64,000 nucleotides of DNA from JALOLG01 sp963776935. Lineage in GTDB: Bacteria > Actinomycetota > Acidimicrobiia > Acidimicrobiales > Ilumatobacteraceae. The stretch covers positions 62,001-126,000 of the forward strand of contig CAVZOP010000005.1 of the NCBI GenBank assembly GCA_963776935.1. Direction: 5' to 3'. This document shows, in pieces, positions 43,248 to 52,710 of the stretch; position 1 is the stretch's first letter; each line of letters begins with the position of its first letter. Position numbers and translations under genes: made by a program. The notes below the pieces were generated by a model. That model ran no database searches, was not told the DNA's origin, and saw only the letters and a program-made list of their open reading frames with translations.

Positions 43248-44198
43248 GTGCGAGTACGCGTCCTGATGCCCCCCTTGATCGGCGCGACGCTCCTCACCCT
43301 GGCAGCGTGCGCAACGACGTCGGTCACCGCGCCTGGGCTCGACGACGCCGATGCGGCGCCGACGCCGACGGTGCCGCTGGCGCCGGTCACCGACCTCGTG
43401 ACGGTCGCCCCGACCGACCCACCGACGACCACCGCGGTGCCGACCACGACGACCATCGTCGAAACCACGACGACGGTGGCCGAGACCACCACGACGGCGG
43501 TGGTCGAGACCACCACGACGACGACGCTGCCACCCGGCGTCGTCCCCGTTGCGGCGGCCGCCGAGCCGATCGTGGCCGTTGGCACGCGCAGCGGGGCCGA
43601 CACGGCGAAGGCGCAGTGGCGGCTGCTCGAGCTCGGGTTCTGGGTGCAGAACGCCGACGGCGAGTACGGCCTCACCACCCGCCAGGCGGTGATGGCGTTC
43701 CAGAAGTACTACGGCCTGGCAACCGACGGCGTGCTCGGCGAAGAGACGGCTGGGTGGCTGACGGCGATCACCGAACGCCCACGGGCGCGCGCCGATGCCG
43801 GCACGCTCGTCGAGATCGACAAGGCCAAGCAACTGCTGTTCTTCGTGATCGACGGGCGCACGGAGTGGATCCTCAACACGTCGACCGGCAACGGTGAGCC
43901 GTACGAGGAGGAAGACAAGAACACCCCGGGCGAAGTGATCAAGGGTGTGTCGATCACGCCCAACGGGCTGCACAAGGTCTACCGCGAGCGCGCCGAAGGT
44001 TGGTGGCCCGGCGATCTGGGCGAGATCTACCGGCCCAAGTACTTCAGCGGTGGCGCCGCCGTGCACGGATCCAACAGCATCCCCGACTACCCGGCGTCAC
44101 ACGGTTGCGTGCGGGTCAGCGTGCCGGCGATGGACTGGGTCTGGGAGGTCGACCTGATGCCGCAGGGCACCCCCGTCTGGGTCCACGAAGGCGCGTAA
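43248..44198 (+). CDS. L,D-transpeptidase with peptidoglycan-binding domain
   Basis: A lipoprotein-type signal (MPPLIGATLLTLAACATT) is followed by a Thr/Pro-rich linker of about 60 residues, a PG_binding_1 domain (AKAQWRLLELGFWVQNADGEYGLTTRQAVMAFQKYYGL) and a YkuD catalytic domain with the signature HGSNSIPDYPASHGCVRVS holding the active cysteine and histidine. It cross-links or attaches proteins to peptidoglycan outside the membrane. Start GTG at 43248; nine further codons upstream are open but do not look like a signal peptide. Palindrome copy 4 follows eight bases after the stop. Confidence 0.9.
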   Translation: MRVRVLMPPLIGATLLTLAACATTSVTAPGLDDADAAPTPTVPLAPVTDLVTVAPTDPPTTTAVPTTTTIVETTTTVAETTTTAVVETTTTTTLPPGVVPVAAAAEPIVAVGTRSGADTAKAQWRLLELGFWVQNADGEYGLTTRQAVMAFQKYYGLATDGVLGEETAGWLTAITERPRARADAGTLVEIDKAKQLLFFVIDGRTEWILNTSTGNGEPYEEEDKNTPGEVIKGVSITPNGLHKVYRERAEGWWPGDLGEIYRPKYFSGGAAVHGSNSIPDYPASHGCVRVSVPAMDWVWEVDLMPQGTPVWVHEGA

Positions 44199-44205
44199 CC
44201 CACTG

Positions 44206-44252
44206 ATCTCATGAAGTTGCGGCGCCCTGACGACGCCGAAACTTCACGAGAT
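44206..44252. repeat. Dispersed palindrome, copy 4
   Basis: Arms ATCTCATGAAGTTGCGGCG (44206-44224) and CGCCGAAACTTCACGAGAT (44234-44252), spacer CCCTGACGA. One mismatch and one G-T type pair. It lies between two rightward genes, eight bases after the L,D-transpeptidase stop and 34 bp before the beta-galactosidase start. Confidence 0.85.
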
Positions 44253-44286
44253 GAGAGTTGGTCGCGGATGGGGCAGACTGCCATGT

Positions 44287-47277
44287 GTGTTGCCCGAGAT
44301 CGGTGAACTGAGACCCTGGACCGACCCTGAGGTCGTGAGCATCGGTCGCCTCCCGATGCGGCCGCCGACCGTCGCCTACGCCGACGTTGCGAGCGCCCGG
44401 GTGGCGGATCGGGCCGCCTCGCCGTTTTGGCGGTCGCTCGATGGTCGGTGGAAGTTCCGCCTCGCCGAGCACCCCGACCGGGTACCGGCGGCGTGGGTCG
44501 GCCGCGCCGTCGACGACGACCGCCGCTGGACGACGCTGGCGGTGCCCGGCAACTGGACCGTGCAGGGGGTGGGCGATCATCCGCACTACACCAACGTCCA
44601 GATGCCGTTCGACGGGCCGCCACCGCGGCTGCCCGACCGCAACCCGACCGGTGTGTACCGGCGAACGTTCACGGTGCCGCGGGAGTGGCGCGGCCGGCGG
44701 GTCGTGTTGCACGTCGGCGGTGCCGACAGTGTGCATGCGATCTACGTCAACGGGCAGTTCGCCGGGTACGGAACCGACAGCCGGCTGGCGAGCGAGTACG
44801 ACATCACGTCGCGTCTGGTGTCCGGCCGCAACGATCTGGCGATCGTCGTCGTGCGCTACAGCGCCGACAGCTACGTCGAGGATCAGGACCAGTGGTGGAT
44901 GGCGGGCCTGCACCGCGAGGTTGCGCTCATCAGTCGCGGCACGACGACCCTGGCGTCGTTGGTCTGCGACGCGGGATTCCGTGTCGCCGACGGCGCCGGC
45001 ACGGTCGACGTGAGGGCCACCGTCGGAGGGACGCACGCGCCGTCGGAGGGCTGGGTGGTCCGCACGACCGTCGAGACGCTCGGCGGCCGCCGGCTGGCAC
45101 CTTCGATCACAACGAGGGTCCCGCATCGCTTCGCCGAGCCGTACGTGTTCCGCGGTCACGTCGCGTCGAGCCGGTTCGAGCTCGCCGGCGTCGATCCGTG
45201 GTCAGCCGAGCGGCCGACCCGGTACCGCGTCGTCGCCGAACTGATCGATCCAGGCGGGGTCGTGGCCGAGGTCCACGCCCAGGTGATCGGGTTCCGCAGC
45301 GTCGAGACGCGCGATGGCGACTTGTTGGTCAACGGTCGGCGGATCTGGATCCACGGCGTCAATCGCCACGACCACCACCCCGACCGCGGCAAGGCGGTGA
45401 CGGTCGACGACATGCGTGACGACCTGCTCGCCATGCGTCGCCACAACATCACCGCGGTGCGCTGCTCGCACTACCCCAACGACCCGCGGTTCCTCGACCT
45501 GTGTGACGAGTTGGGCATGTACGTGATCGACGAGTCGAACATCGAGAGCCACGCCTACAACACGAGCCTCTGCGACGATCCCCGTTACCGCTCGGCGTGG
45601 TTGGCGCGCGGGTCCCGGATGGTCGAGCGCGATCGGAACCACGCGAGCGTCATCATGTGGTCGCTCGGGAACGAGTCCGGCTACGGCGTCAACCACGACG
45701 CCCTCGCCGGCTGGATCCGTGCCGCCGACCCCGGGCGGCCGTTGCACTACGAGGACGCGATCCGCCAGCGCGGCTGGACGACGGGCGGCATGAACGTCAC
45801 CGACGTCGTCTGTCCGATGTACCCGCCGATCGCCGACGTCGCCGCCTACGACGGGCAGCGCCCGTTCGTGCTGTGCGAGTACAGCCACGCGATGGGCAAC
45901 TCGAACGGGTCGCTCGCCGACTACTGGGACGTGATCCTTTCGACCCCGCGGCTGCAGGGCGGGTTCATCTGGGAGTGGAAGGACCACGGCATCCGCACCG
46001 TGCTCCCGAACGGGAAGCGTGGGTTCGCGTACGGCGGGCAGTTCGGCGAGGATCCGCACGACGGGAACTTCGTCGCCGACGGGTTGATGTCGTCGGACCT
46101 CGTGCCGCACCCGGGCATGCAGGAGGTCGCCTGGGTCTACCGGCCGGTCGCCGTCACCAGGGCGGGTCGGGGCAAACTGCGGGTCGAGAACCGCCAGGCC
46201 TTCACCGGTCTCGACTGGCTCGCCGCCACGTGGGAGCTCATCGTCGACGGCGACGTGGTCGGATCGGGAACGCTCGAGATCCCCGACGTCGAAGCGCTCG
46301 GCGTCGCGACGGTCGCGCTCCCGTGCGAGGTACCCGACGGCGCCGACGCCCACCTGTCGATCCGCTTCACCCAGCGCGGGGCGACGCCGTGGGCGGACGC
46401 CGGTCACCTCGTGGCGTGGGACCAGGTCGAGCTGCGCCGGCCTCCAGCGCGGCGAACGCCGACACTCGTGGCGTCGCGTCCGGTCGGACGCGAGCTCGCA
46501 TCGCCGGTGGAGTTGTGCATCTTCCGCGCGCCCATCGACAACGACGGCTACAAGATCCTGCGCGAGCTCAGCCGGCGGATGGGCATTGGTGGCACGTCGC
46601 TCGAGAAGTGGTTGGCGAGCGGGCTGGACCAGCGTCCGGCCGACGAGGTCGTCGAGCACGTCCATCGGGTCGAGGTCGGCGATGACGGCTCGGAGGTCCA
46701 CGCTCACACGGTGGTCGTGCCGCCGGACCTCGACGACCTCGCTCGCGTCGGGGTGACGTTCCGACTGCCTGGCCGGTTCCGGTCGGTCCGCTGGTACGGC
46801 CGGGGGCCGCTCGAGAACTACCCGGATCGCAACCGCGGGGCAGTCCTCGGCGTGTGGTCGGGGCCGATCGACGATCCCCCGTACCTGGTGCCACAGGAGT
46901 TCGGGCTGCGGACCGACTGCCGGTGGTTCGAATGCGTCGACGAGGCGTCCGACCGAGTGGTGCGGATCGAGGCCCTGTCACCGGGCGCGCTGCACTGCTC
47001 GGCGACGCACTACACGACAGCGGATCTCTTCGCCGCCCCCCACGAGACCGACCTCGTGCCGCGGCGCGAGGTGGTCGTGCACGCCGACGTCGCGCACCGT
47101 GGCCTCGGCACCGCCAGCTGCGGGCCCGACATCCTCGAGCGCTACCGGGTCACGCCGGGCACGTACCGGTTCACGTACCGCTTGGTGGCTGGCGATCGGG
47201 CGGTGCCGGGTCGTGCCGGTCGAGGAACGTCTCGCCGCGCGGCGACAACCGGTACCCGACGAGGAGGCTCTCGGTGA
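44287..47277 (+). CDS. Beta-galactosidase, GH2 family (LacZ-like)
   Basis: A 996-residue glycoside hydrolase of family 2 with the full LacZ domain order: jelly-roll sugar-binding (FDGPPPRLPDRNPTGVYRRTF), two immunoglobulin-like domains, the TIM barrel and the large C-terminal Bgal_small_N domain. The acid/base glutamate is in WSLGNESGYG (about residue 462) and the nucleophile in CEYSHAMGNSNGSL (about 533). It hydrolyses beta-D-galactosides and probably lacks a signal peptide, so it is cytoplasmic. GTG start at 44287. No sugar transporter or regulator is adjacent. Its last 107 bp overlap the convergent ASCH-like gene. Confidence 0.9.
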   Translation: MLPEIGELRPWTDPEVVSIGRLPMRPPTVAYADVASARVADRAASPFWRSLDGRWKFRLAEHPDRVPAAWVGRAVDDDRRWTTLAVPGNWTVQGVGDHPHYTNVQMPFDGPPPRLPDRNPTGVYRRTFTVPREWRGRRVVLHVGGADSVHAIYVNGQFAGYGTDSRLASEYDITSRLVSGRNDLAIVVVRYSADSYVEDQDQWWMAGLHREVALISRGTTTLASLVCDAGFRVADGAGTVDVRATVGGTHAPSEGWVVRTTVETLGGRRLAPSITTRVPHRFAEPYVFRGHVASSRFELAGVDPWSAERPTRYRVVAELIDPGGVVAEVHAQVIGFRSVETRDGDLLVNGRRIWIHGVNRHDHHPDRGKAVTVDDMRDDLLAMRRHNITAVRCSHYPNDPRFLDLCDELGMYVIDESNIESHAYNTSLCDDPRYRSAWLARGSRMVERDRNHASVIMWSLGNESGYGVNHDALAGWIRAADPGRPLHYEDAIRQRGWTTGGMNVTDVVCPMYPPIADVAAYDGQRPFVLCEYSHAMGNSNGSLADYWDVILSTPRLQGGFIWEWKDHGIRTVLPNGKRGFAYGGQFGEDPHDGNFVADGLMSSDLVPHPGMQEVAWVYRPVAVTRAGRGKLRVENRQAFTGLDWLAATWELIVDGDVVGSGTLEIPDVEALGVATVALPCEVPDGADAHLSIRFTQRGATPWADAGHLVAWDQVELRRPPARRTPTLVASRPVGRELASPVELCIFRAPIDNDGYKILRELSRRMGIGGTSLEKWLASGLDQRPADEVVEHVHRVEVGDDGSEVHAHTVVVPPDLDDLARVGVTFRLPGRFRSVRWYGRGPLENYPDRNRGAVLGVWSGPIDDPPYLVPQEFGLRTDCRWFECVDEASDRVVRIEALSPGALHCSATHYTTADLFAAPHETDLVPRREVVVHADVAHRGLGTASCGPDILERYRVTPGTYRFTYRLVAGDRAVPGRAGRGTSRRAATTGTRRGGSR

Positions 47278-47782
47278 GGCCCAGCGCCTTGAGCTTGCGG
47301 ACGTCGGCCTTGAAGCCCTTCGTCTCCTGACCGAGCGATGCCGCCAGGTCCGGAGCGCGGATCGCCGGTCGGGCTCGGATCAGCTCGAGCACCGCCCGTG
47401 TCCACGGCTCGTCCCGGGCTCGGTCGAGGCGATCGAGACGCGCACCGATGGCGGCGAGCTGGTCGGCGTCGAGGTCGGCGTCCTCGCGGAGCGCGATGCG
47501 GGGATCGTCGCCGACGTGACGGAGCTGGACGCGGTACACCAGGCCCTCGGTTCGTCGCGCCAGGTCGTTGCGCAGCGCTTCGACCGATCCGTACCCGGCC
47601 CGGCGCGCGTCATCGACCGTGATCTCCGACTCGGCGACGACGTCGACGGCATCGATGGCCAACACCCCCACCGCGGTGTTCAGGGTGCCGCCCGCTCGGA
47701 CCGTCGGCTTGCGCCACCTGCGGAAGGCGAGATCGACTTCGCCGCCGACGATCCGGTCGAGCGCGTCGCGCCTGATCAGCAC
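47171..47782 (-). CDS. ASCH-like plus winged-helix protein
   Basis: The first 60 residues (LIRRDALDRIVGGEVDLAFRRWRKPTVRAGGTLNTAVGVLAIDAVDVV) fit an ASCH-type PUA-like RNA-binding fold. The C-terminal part (EPWTRAVLELIRARPAIRAPDLAASLGQETKGFKADVRKLKALGLTESLLVGYRLSPRGETFL) looks like a winged helix. Function is unknown; such proteins are thought to bind RNA or modified nucleotides. GTG start one base after the NamH-like gene ends, so the two are probably one operon. The C-terminus overlaps the beta-galactosidase gene. Confidence 0.65.
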   Translation of the reverse strand: MLIRRDALDRIVGGEVDLAFRRWRKPTVRAGGTLNTAVGVLAIDAVDVVAESEITVDDARRAGYGSVEALRNDLARRTEGLVYRVQLRHVGDDPRIALREDADLDADQLAAIGARLDRLDRARDEPWTRAVLELIRARPAIRAPDLAASLGQETKGFKADVRKLKALGLTESLLVGYRLSPRGETFLDRHDPAPPDRQPPSGT

Positions 47783-47783
47783 G

Positions 47784-49355
47784 TCACGACTCCGTGCGTG
47801 GAACCGTCGACTCCCGCCGGCGCACGCGCAACGCGCGGTCGTCGGCCGTCAGGCAGCGGCCCGTCTCGAGGTCGAAGCGCCAGCCGTGGAGCGTGCACAC
47901 GAGCTCGCAGCCCTCGATCTCACCGAACACGGCGAGGTCGGCGTTGCGGTGCGGGCACCGGCGTTGCACGATCCAGTCGCCGAGCTCGATGTCGGGTTCG
48001 ACCTCGGTCGGGGGATCGAGCCTCCACAACGCCTCGGCCTCGGCGCGGCGCATGCGCTCGACCGACAGCGACTTGAAGAAGTTGTAGAGGTACTCGTTGA
48101 ACTCGCCGTCGCGCCACGCCCTGAAGCGACACGACAGGAACAACGAGTTGCTCCAGTCGACGGCGCGCCGTGCCACGACCGTCTCGACGAGGTCGCGGGC
48201 GATCTCGAACCGGAACGAATAGGCGTCACCGTCGTAGGCGCGCACCTCGCCGGCCGGGAAGTCGATCAACAACTCGAGGTCGCCGGCGCGGAACAGGCAG
48301 TTGGCTCCGACCGCGTTCCGCAGTGTCGGCGCCATCGCCAACAGTGGCTCCCACCACGCCTTCAACGTCGCGAGGAGGTCCGTGTTCGGCGTGTCCCAGC
48401 TGTGGTGCAACTCGTCCAGCCATCCCTGCCAGTCGGCTCGGTAGCGGTCGAGGTAGGCCGCCTTGTCGTCGTAGATCGCGTCGATGTCGGAGGCGGGGAT
48501 CGGATGGACGACCTCGATCGCATCCGGGGAGATCTCGATCGTCGTGCCGGGGATCGCCAGCACGCCATGACGGCCGGCGTTCGCGAGCCGATCGATGAAC
48601 GCCCGCTGGTCGGGGAAGATCGACAGCTCGTCACCGCGAATCATGTTGAGGTGCGACAGTTCGTCGTCGAGGAAGACCGGCGGGCCGGCGCTGGGGACCA
48701 CGGCTCGGGCGTCGATCGCCTCGACGTACCGCATCGCTCTGGCGAACTGGCTCTCGACCTTGGCCTCGCACAGCACCCGCTTCTCCGCGTCGGGCATGTC
48801 GTACACCATCGGGTACCAGATCGCGCCGGAGTACTGCAACCAGTGCAGGTCGACCGGACCATGGGCGTTGAGTGCGTCGAGATCGGACGTCCGGCAGTCG
48901 TTCTGGTTCACGAGGCGGGTGACGCCGTCGGACACCACCATCGCCGAGTCGCCACCCGGGCCATCGGTGATCGACGTCTCGACGTGGATCGCGATCGTGA
49001 GCCCGGGCGCCAGTTCGAGCTCCTCACCGTCGGTGGTGCGGATGAACTCCGTGAACCCGAGCTGGCGAAGCGTGCGCTCCTGTTCCCGCGTCGGGTAGCC
49101 GGGCAGCAGGATCGGGATGTCGCGGCGCAGGTGTTGGCGCAGCCACGCCTCGTCGTGGTGATCGGCGTGGAGGTGCGTGACGTAGAGATAGTCGGCGTGC
49201 TCGATGCGGTCACGGAGCTCGTCGTCGAGCTGGTCGTTGCGCGGGAACACGAACCACGAACCGAAGAACGCCGGCACGAACCATGGATCGCACAGGATCG
49301 ACCCGGCGGCGGTTTCGATGAGGATGCCGGCGTGGCCGATCGAGGTCGCGCGCAT
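47784..49355 (-). CDS. Rieske/metallo-beta-lactamase-fold hydroxylase, NamH-like
   Basis: Residues 1-330 form a metallo-beta-lactamase-like domain with THLHADHHD at 57-65 and later metal-binding histidines. Residues 455-523 form a Rieske 2Fe-2S domain with CPHRNADLAVFGEIEGCELVCTLHGWRFD in separate ligand blocks. This architecture and the length of 523 residues match NamH (Rv3818), which hydroxylates UDP-N-acetylmuramate to the N-glycolyl form in mycobacteria, and resembles CMP-Neu5Ac hydroxylase. If correct, this organism may N-glycolylate its peptidoglycan. Start ATG 49355 (MRATSIGHAGILIETAAG). It is transcribed together with the ASCH-like gene. Confidence 0.7.
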   Translation of the reverse strand: MRATSIGHAGILIETAAGSILCDPWFVPAFFGSWFVFPRNDQLDDELRDRIEHADYLYVTHLHADHHDEAWLRQHLRRDIPILLPGYPTREQERTLRQLGFTEFIRTTDGEELELAPGLTIAIHVETSITDGPGGDSAMVVSDGVTRLVNQNDCRTSDLDALNAHGPVDLHWLQYSGAIWYPMVYDMPDAEKRVLCEAKVESQFARAMRYVEAIDARAVVPSAGPPVFLDDELSHLNMIRGDELSIFPDQRAFIDRLANAGRHGVLAIPGTTIEISPDAIEVVHPIPASDIDAIYDDKAAYLDRYRADWQGWLDELHHSWDTPNTDLLATLKAWWEPLLAMAPTLRNAVGANCLFRAGDLELLIDFPAGEVRAYDGDAYSFRFEIARDLVETVVARRAVDWSNSLFLSCRFRAWRDGEFNEYLYNFFKSLSVERMRRAEAEALWRLDPPTEVEPDIELGDWIVQRRCPHRNADLAVFGEIEGCELVCTLHGWRFDLETGRCLTADDRALRVRRRESTVPRTES

Positions 49356-49366
49356 GCGCCGGCGCG

Positions 49367-50290
49367 TCAGGCGACCGGCGGATCGGTGTACTGCTGACCG
49401 GCCCGCGAGACGTGCTCGGTCCACTGGTTGCCGTCCCAGTACCGAAGCTCGAAGCGACCGGACGGATCGGCGTACCACCCCGCTGGTGCTGCGGACGCGG
49501 CGGCGGCAGTGGTCTGCTCGGCGGCCGCGGCTTCGGAGCCGGCACCGGAATCGCTCGTGGCCGCGGTGTCGTAGCCCGTGGCGGCGGCGGCGGTGGCCCC
49601 GGTGTCGTAGCCGGTGGCCGCGGCCCCGGACTCGTAGCCGGTGTCGGCCGCGTCGGGGGTCGCCGCCGTGGTCTCGCCGGTGTCGTAGCCGGTGGCGGCG
49701 ACCGCGCCGGAGCTGGTGCCGGTGTCGTAGCCCGTTGCCGCGGTGTCGTACCCGGCGGTCGTGGATCCGAGTTGCGGTTCGGCGGCGGCGCCGGTGTCAG
49801 CACCCGCAGTTTCCGAGGTGTCGCCGTACCCGCTGGACGTGTCGACGTAGGGCGTGGGTTCGGGCGACGCCTCGGCGACCCCGACACTGGCGGCCGGCGG
49901 GCTGGCCGGCTCGGGAGCGACGGCCCAACCGGCCGGTTCCTCCACCGCCGGCGCCTCGGCGACGGGCTCGGGTTCCCACACGGGTGCCGGTTCGTCGACG
50001 GGTTCGATCTCCTCGACCTCTTCGGCGGCGTAGCTGGGGGTCGCGTCGGCCGCGACCGCCAACACTGGAGTGGCGGTGTCGCCAACGGCGGTGGCGGTGT
50101 CTTCCGAACCGGTATCCCACGACGGCGCCGGCTCGGTGGCACTCCCCTCACGACTGAGGTAGGCAGTGATGTTGGTGCCCGCCGGCACGATGGCAACGAC
50201 GTCCCAACCGGCGGCCGATTTCTCGGTGAGCTTGTCGGCAAGCGACGCCGCGTCGTACGACGAAACGCTGATCGAGGTGAACTCGTGCAT
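49367..50290 (-). CDS. DUF2510-domain protein with a repetitive acidic linker
   Basis: The 307-residue protein has a short N-terminal domain (FTSISVSSYDAASLADKLTEKSAAGWDVVAIVP) resembling DUF4177/SHOCT-adjacent folds, a long Ala/Glu/Pro/Gly region with seven or more GYDT-like repeats (such as ATGYDTGATAAAATGYDT), and a C-terminal DUF2510 domain (PAGWYADPSGRFELRYWDGNQWTEHVS), a WW-like fold common in actinobacterial envelope proteins. Function is unknown. ATG at 50290. Confidence 0.7.
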   Translation of the reverse strand: MHEFTSISVSSYDAASLADKLTEKSAAGWDVVAIVPAGTNITAYLSREGSATEPAPSWDTGSEDTATAVGDTATPVLAVAADATPSYAAEEVEEIEPVDEPAPVWEPEPVAEAPAVEEPAGWAVAPEPASPPAASVGVAEASPEPTPYVDTSSGYGDTSETAGADTGAAAEPQLGSTTAGYDTAATGYDTGTSSGAVAATGYDTGETTAATPDAADTGYESGAAATGYDTGATAAAATGYDTAATSDSGAGSEAAAAEQTTAAAASAAPAGWYADPSGRFELRYWDGNQWTEHVSRAGQQYTDPPVA

Positions 50291-50359
50291 GGCTCGGAAC
50301 CCTAGCGACTGTTGAGGCCATCGAGGGCACGTCACACCCCCCGGCCTGGATTGACTCTG

Positions 50360-51043
50360 TCAGTTGAGTGCGTCGTCCAGGTCGGCGTCGCCGGGCGTGC
50401 CGTCGAACACCAGAGCGCCGTCGCGCAGTGCGACGAGCCGCTCACTCTCGGCGATCGTGGCGAGCTCGTGCGTGGCGATCACGAGCGTGGCGCCGTCGCC
50501 GTGGGCGACACGGAACAGCTCGAGCAGTGCCTCGCGGCCCGCTCGGTCGAGTCCGACGAACGGCTCGTCGACGACCATCACCTCGAACGGGCGGACGAAC
50601 GCCAGGCAGATCGCGGCCTTCTGGCGTAGGCCACGGCTGAACGTCGACGGCAGGTCGTCGGCGCGTTCGGTGAGCCCGGTCGCGTCCAGCAGCGCATCGG
50701 CGCGCGGCTGCCACTCCGCCCTCCCGTGCAGCCGGGCGACGTATTCGAGGTGCTCGCGCACCGAGAGATCGTCGTAGAAGACCGGCTGATCGGCGAGGTG
50801 GGCGAGTCTGGCTCGCGCCTCGATCGAGCCTGCCGGATGTCCTGCCACCAACGCGCTGCCGGCCGACGGTTCGAGCATCCCGCTGAGCAGCCTGATCAAC
50901 GTCGTCTTGCCGCTTCCGTTGTGTCCGATCAGCGAGACGCGCTGGCCGGCGGGGACGACGAGGTCGAGCGGTGCCAGCGCCAGGGCTCCGCTGTAGTCCT
51001 TCGTCAGCCCGTCGGTGGCGATCGCGACCGGGGATGCGCTCAC
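50360..51043 (-). CDS. ABC transporter ATP-binding protein
   Basis: A 227-residue ATPase with Walker A (LIGHNGSGKTTLIRLLSG), the Q loop, signature STFSRGLRQKAAICLAFV (an altered version of LSGGQ, with FSRGLRQK), Walker B (VMVVDEPFVGLD) and the switch histidine (ATHEL). It begins with GTG overlapping the permease stop by four bases. The two form an exporter of unknown substrate; the altered signature is typical of the CcmA/ABC-2 export group. Confidence 0.87.
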   Translation of the reverse strand: MSASPVAIATDGLTKDYSGALALAPLDLVVPAGQRVSLIGHNGSGKTTLIRLLSGMLEPSAGSALVAGHPAGSIEARARLAHLADQPVFYDDLSVREHLEYVARLHGRAEWQPRADALLDATGLTERADDLPSTFSRGLRQKAAICLAFVRPFEVMVVDEPFVGLDRAGREALLELFRVAHGDGATLVIATHELATIAESERLVALRDGALVFDGTPGDADLDDALN

Positions 51044-52606
51044 ATCTTCGCTCCGGCGACAAAACGCTCCCACGCGACGCGCCATCGATCGCGGCGCGTC
51101 ACCCACCAGCCGATGGCTGCCACGCCGAGCGCGATCCCGACGATCGAGCGGACGACCGTCGCCGATCCCGGTTGCTCCCGCGCGGCGAGCACCGGGAGCG
51201 CGGCGAGGGTGCTGACCGCCACGGGAATGATCACCCGCATCGCGCTGCTGAACCCGGCGAACTCGGGAGGCACGAACGCCGATTCGGCGACGACGGGACT
51301 CGGAGCGTCACGAACGGTGCTCACGACTGCTCCGGCCATGCCGAGCAGCGCGACCGGATAGGCCAGCGTGAACGCGGCTGCCGCGGCGTCGGGCTCGATC
51401 ACCGCGACGACTCCGGCCCCGAGTGCGGCGAACGGCACGAGCATGCCGGCCGAGGCGACGAGCAGGTTGAGGTGCAGCCAACCGCGGGCGACCGGGAGTC
51501 CGTCGGTGAGCCCCGGTTGATCGATTTCCTGTGAGAGCGGTTCGACCGCCTCCAGGCCGATCAGGAACAGCAGGATGCCCATGGCGACGAACGCCGGCGT
51601 GGTGCCGCGCACAACGGCGACCGCCGCCAGGCCGATCGCGCCGGCAAGACCCGTCATCCGACCGAGCCGACCGGCTGGTGTGCGGGCGATGCCGTGCCAG
51701 CTTCTCCGCCAGATCGCGCCGCGGGCCGTTCCGCGAGCCTGGGCGAAGGCGCAGCCACGGGTTTCGCCGCGCACGTTCGTTGCGCAACTGGCGGCGCAGG
51801 AGCACCACCGTGCGGAGGTCCTGCATCGTGACCGCGAACCGCAGTTGCGACACCAGGTCGCCGCGGCGGGCGAGCGGCTCGACCCGTAGTCGGCCGACGA
51901 GGAGACAGGCGATGAGGACGAGTGCGAGCGTCGCGCCGACGGCGACGAGATCGCCGGATCGCTGGTCGTACCCCCAGAGCGCGATTTGCCCGAAGCGGTC
52001 GCCAGGGCCCGTGACATCGCCGACGATGGCGACCGCCTGCCACACGACGAACACGATCGCCAGTGCGGTCGCGATCGGGCGCGATGCCCGCAGCCCATGG
52101 GTGATCGTGGCCACGGCGACGAACACGAGGCCGACGAGCGCGCCGGCCAAGGCGCCGCTCGCGGTCCACGCCGCAGCCGACCCCGGCAGCCGTTGGGCGG
52201 CCAGCACCCCCCCGATGCCGCCGACGATCGACGCCGTGAACGCGGCCGAACGCAGCCGCTGCACGAGCGGGCGGGTCAACACGCTGCGCCGCGCGATGGG
52301 TGCGAGCAGGAGGTGGCGCACGTCTGCGGCTTCGATCGAGAGTGGGCCACCGTCGCTCCCGCTGCGCAGGCCGAGGGCGGCGGCGAGCACGGCCACCATG
52401 CCGACCACGGCCGGGCCGTCGTTGAACACCGTTGCGATCTGCGACGGGGTGGCCTCGGCGTCGCCGACCTGGTCGCTCAGCACGATCACCGCGCTCCCGC
52501 CGAAGATCGCTGCGATGTAGACCCGGTAGGCGAGATCGAACCATTCGACGTCACCCAGCCGGCGCGCCCGCCGCGTGCGCCGGAGGTCGGAGAGCGCGTC
52601 GTGCAT
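51040..52606 (-). pseudogene. Multi-pass ABC transporter permease, split by a frameshift
   Basis: The first two-thirds (MHDALSDLRRTRRARRLGDVEWFDLAYRVYIAAIF onward) contains several hydrophobic helices and ends its good frame at about 51735 in NPWLRLRP. The rest resumes in another frame as ARGTARGAIWRRSWHGIARTPAGRLGRM and continues with at least four more helices (LAGAIGLAAVAVVRG, FVAMGILLFLIGLEAV). It would form the membrane part of the exporter with the ATPase downstream. Adding one base would restore the frame. Confidence 0.72.
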
Positions 52607-52710
52607 GCGGGCCGAACGTTACCTGTGAGGATCAGGGCGTCGACCTTCGCCGATCGTCGCGCGACGCGACGGTCGTGCGGTCTCGGAGCCGCGATCACGC
52701 CCCATACTTG

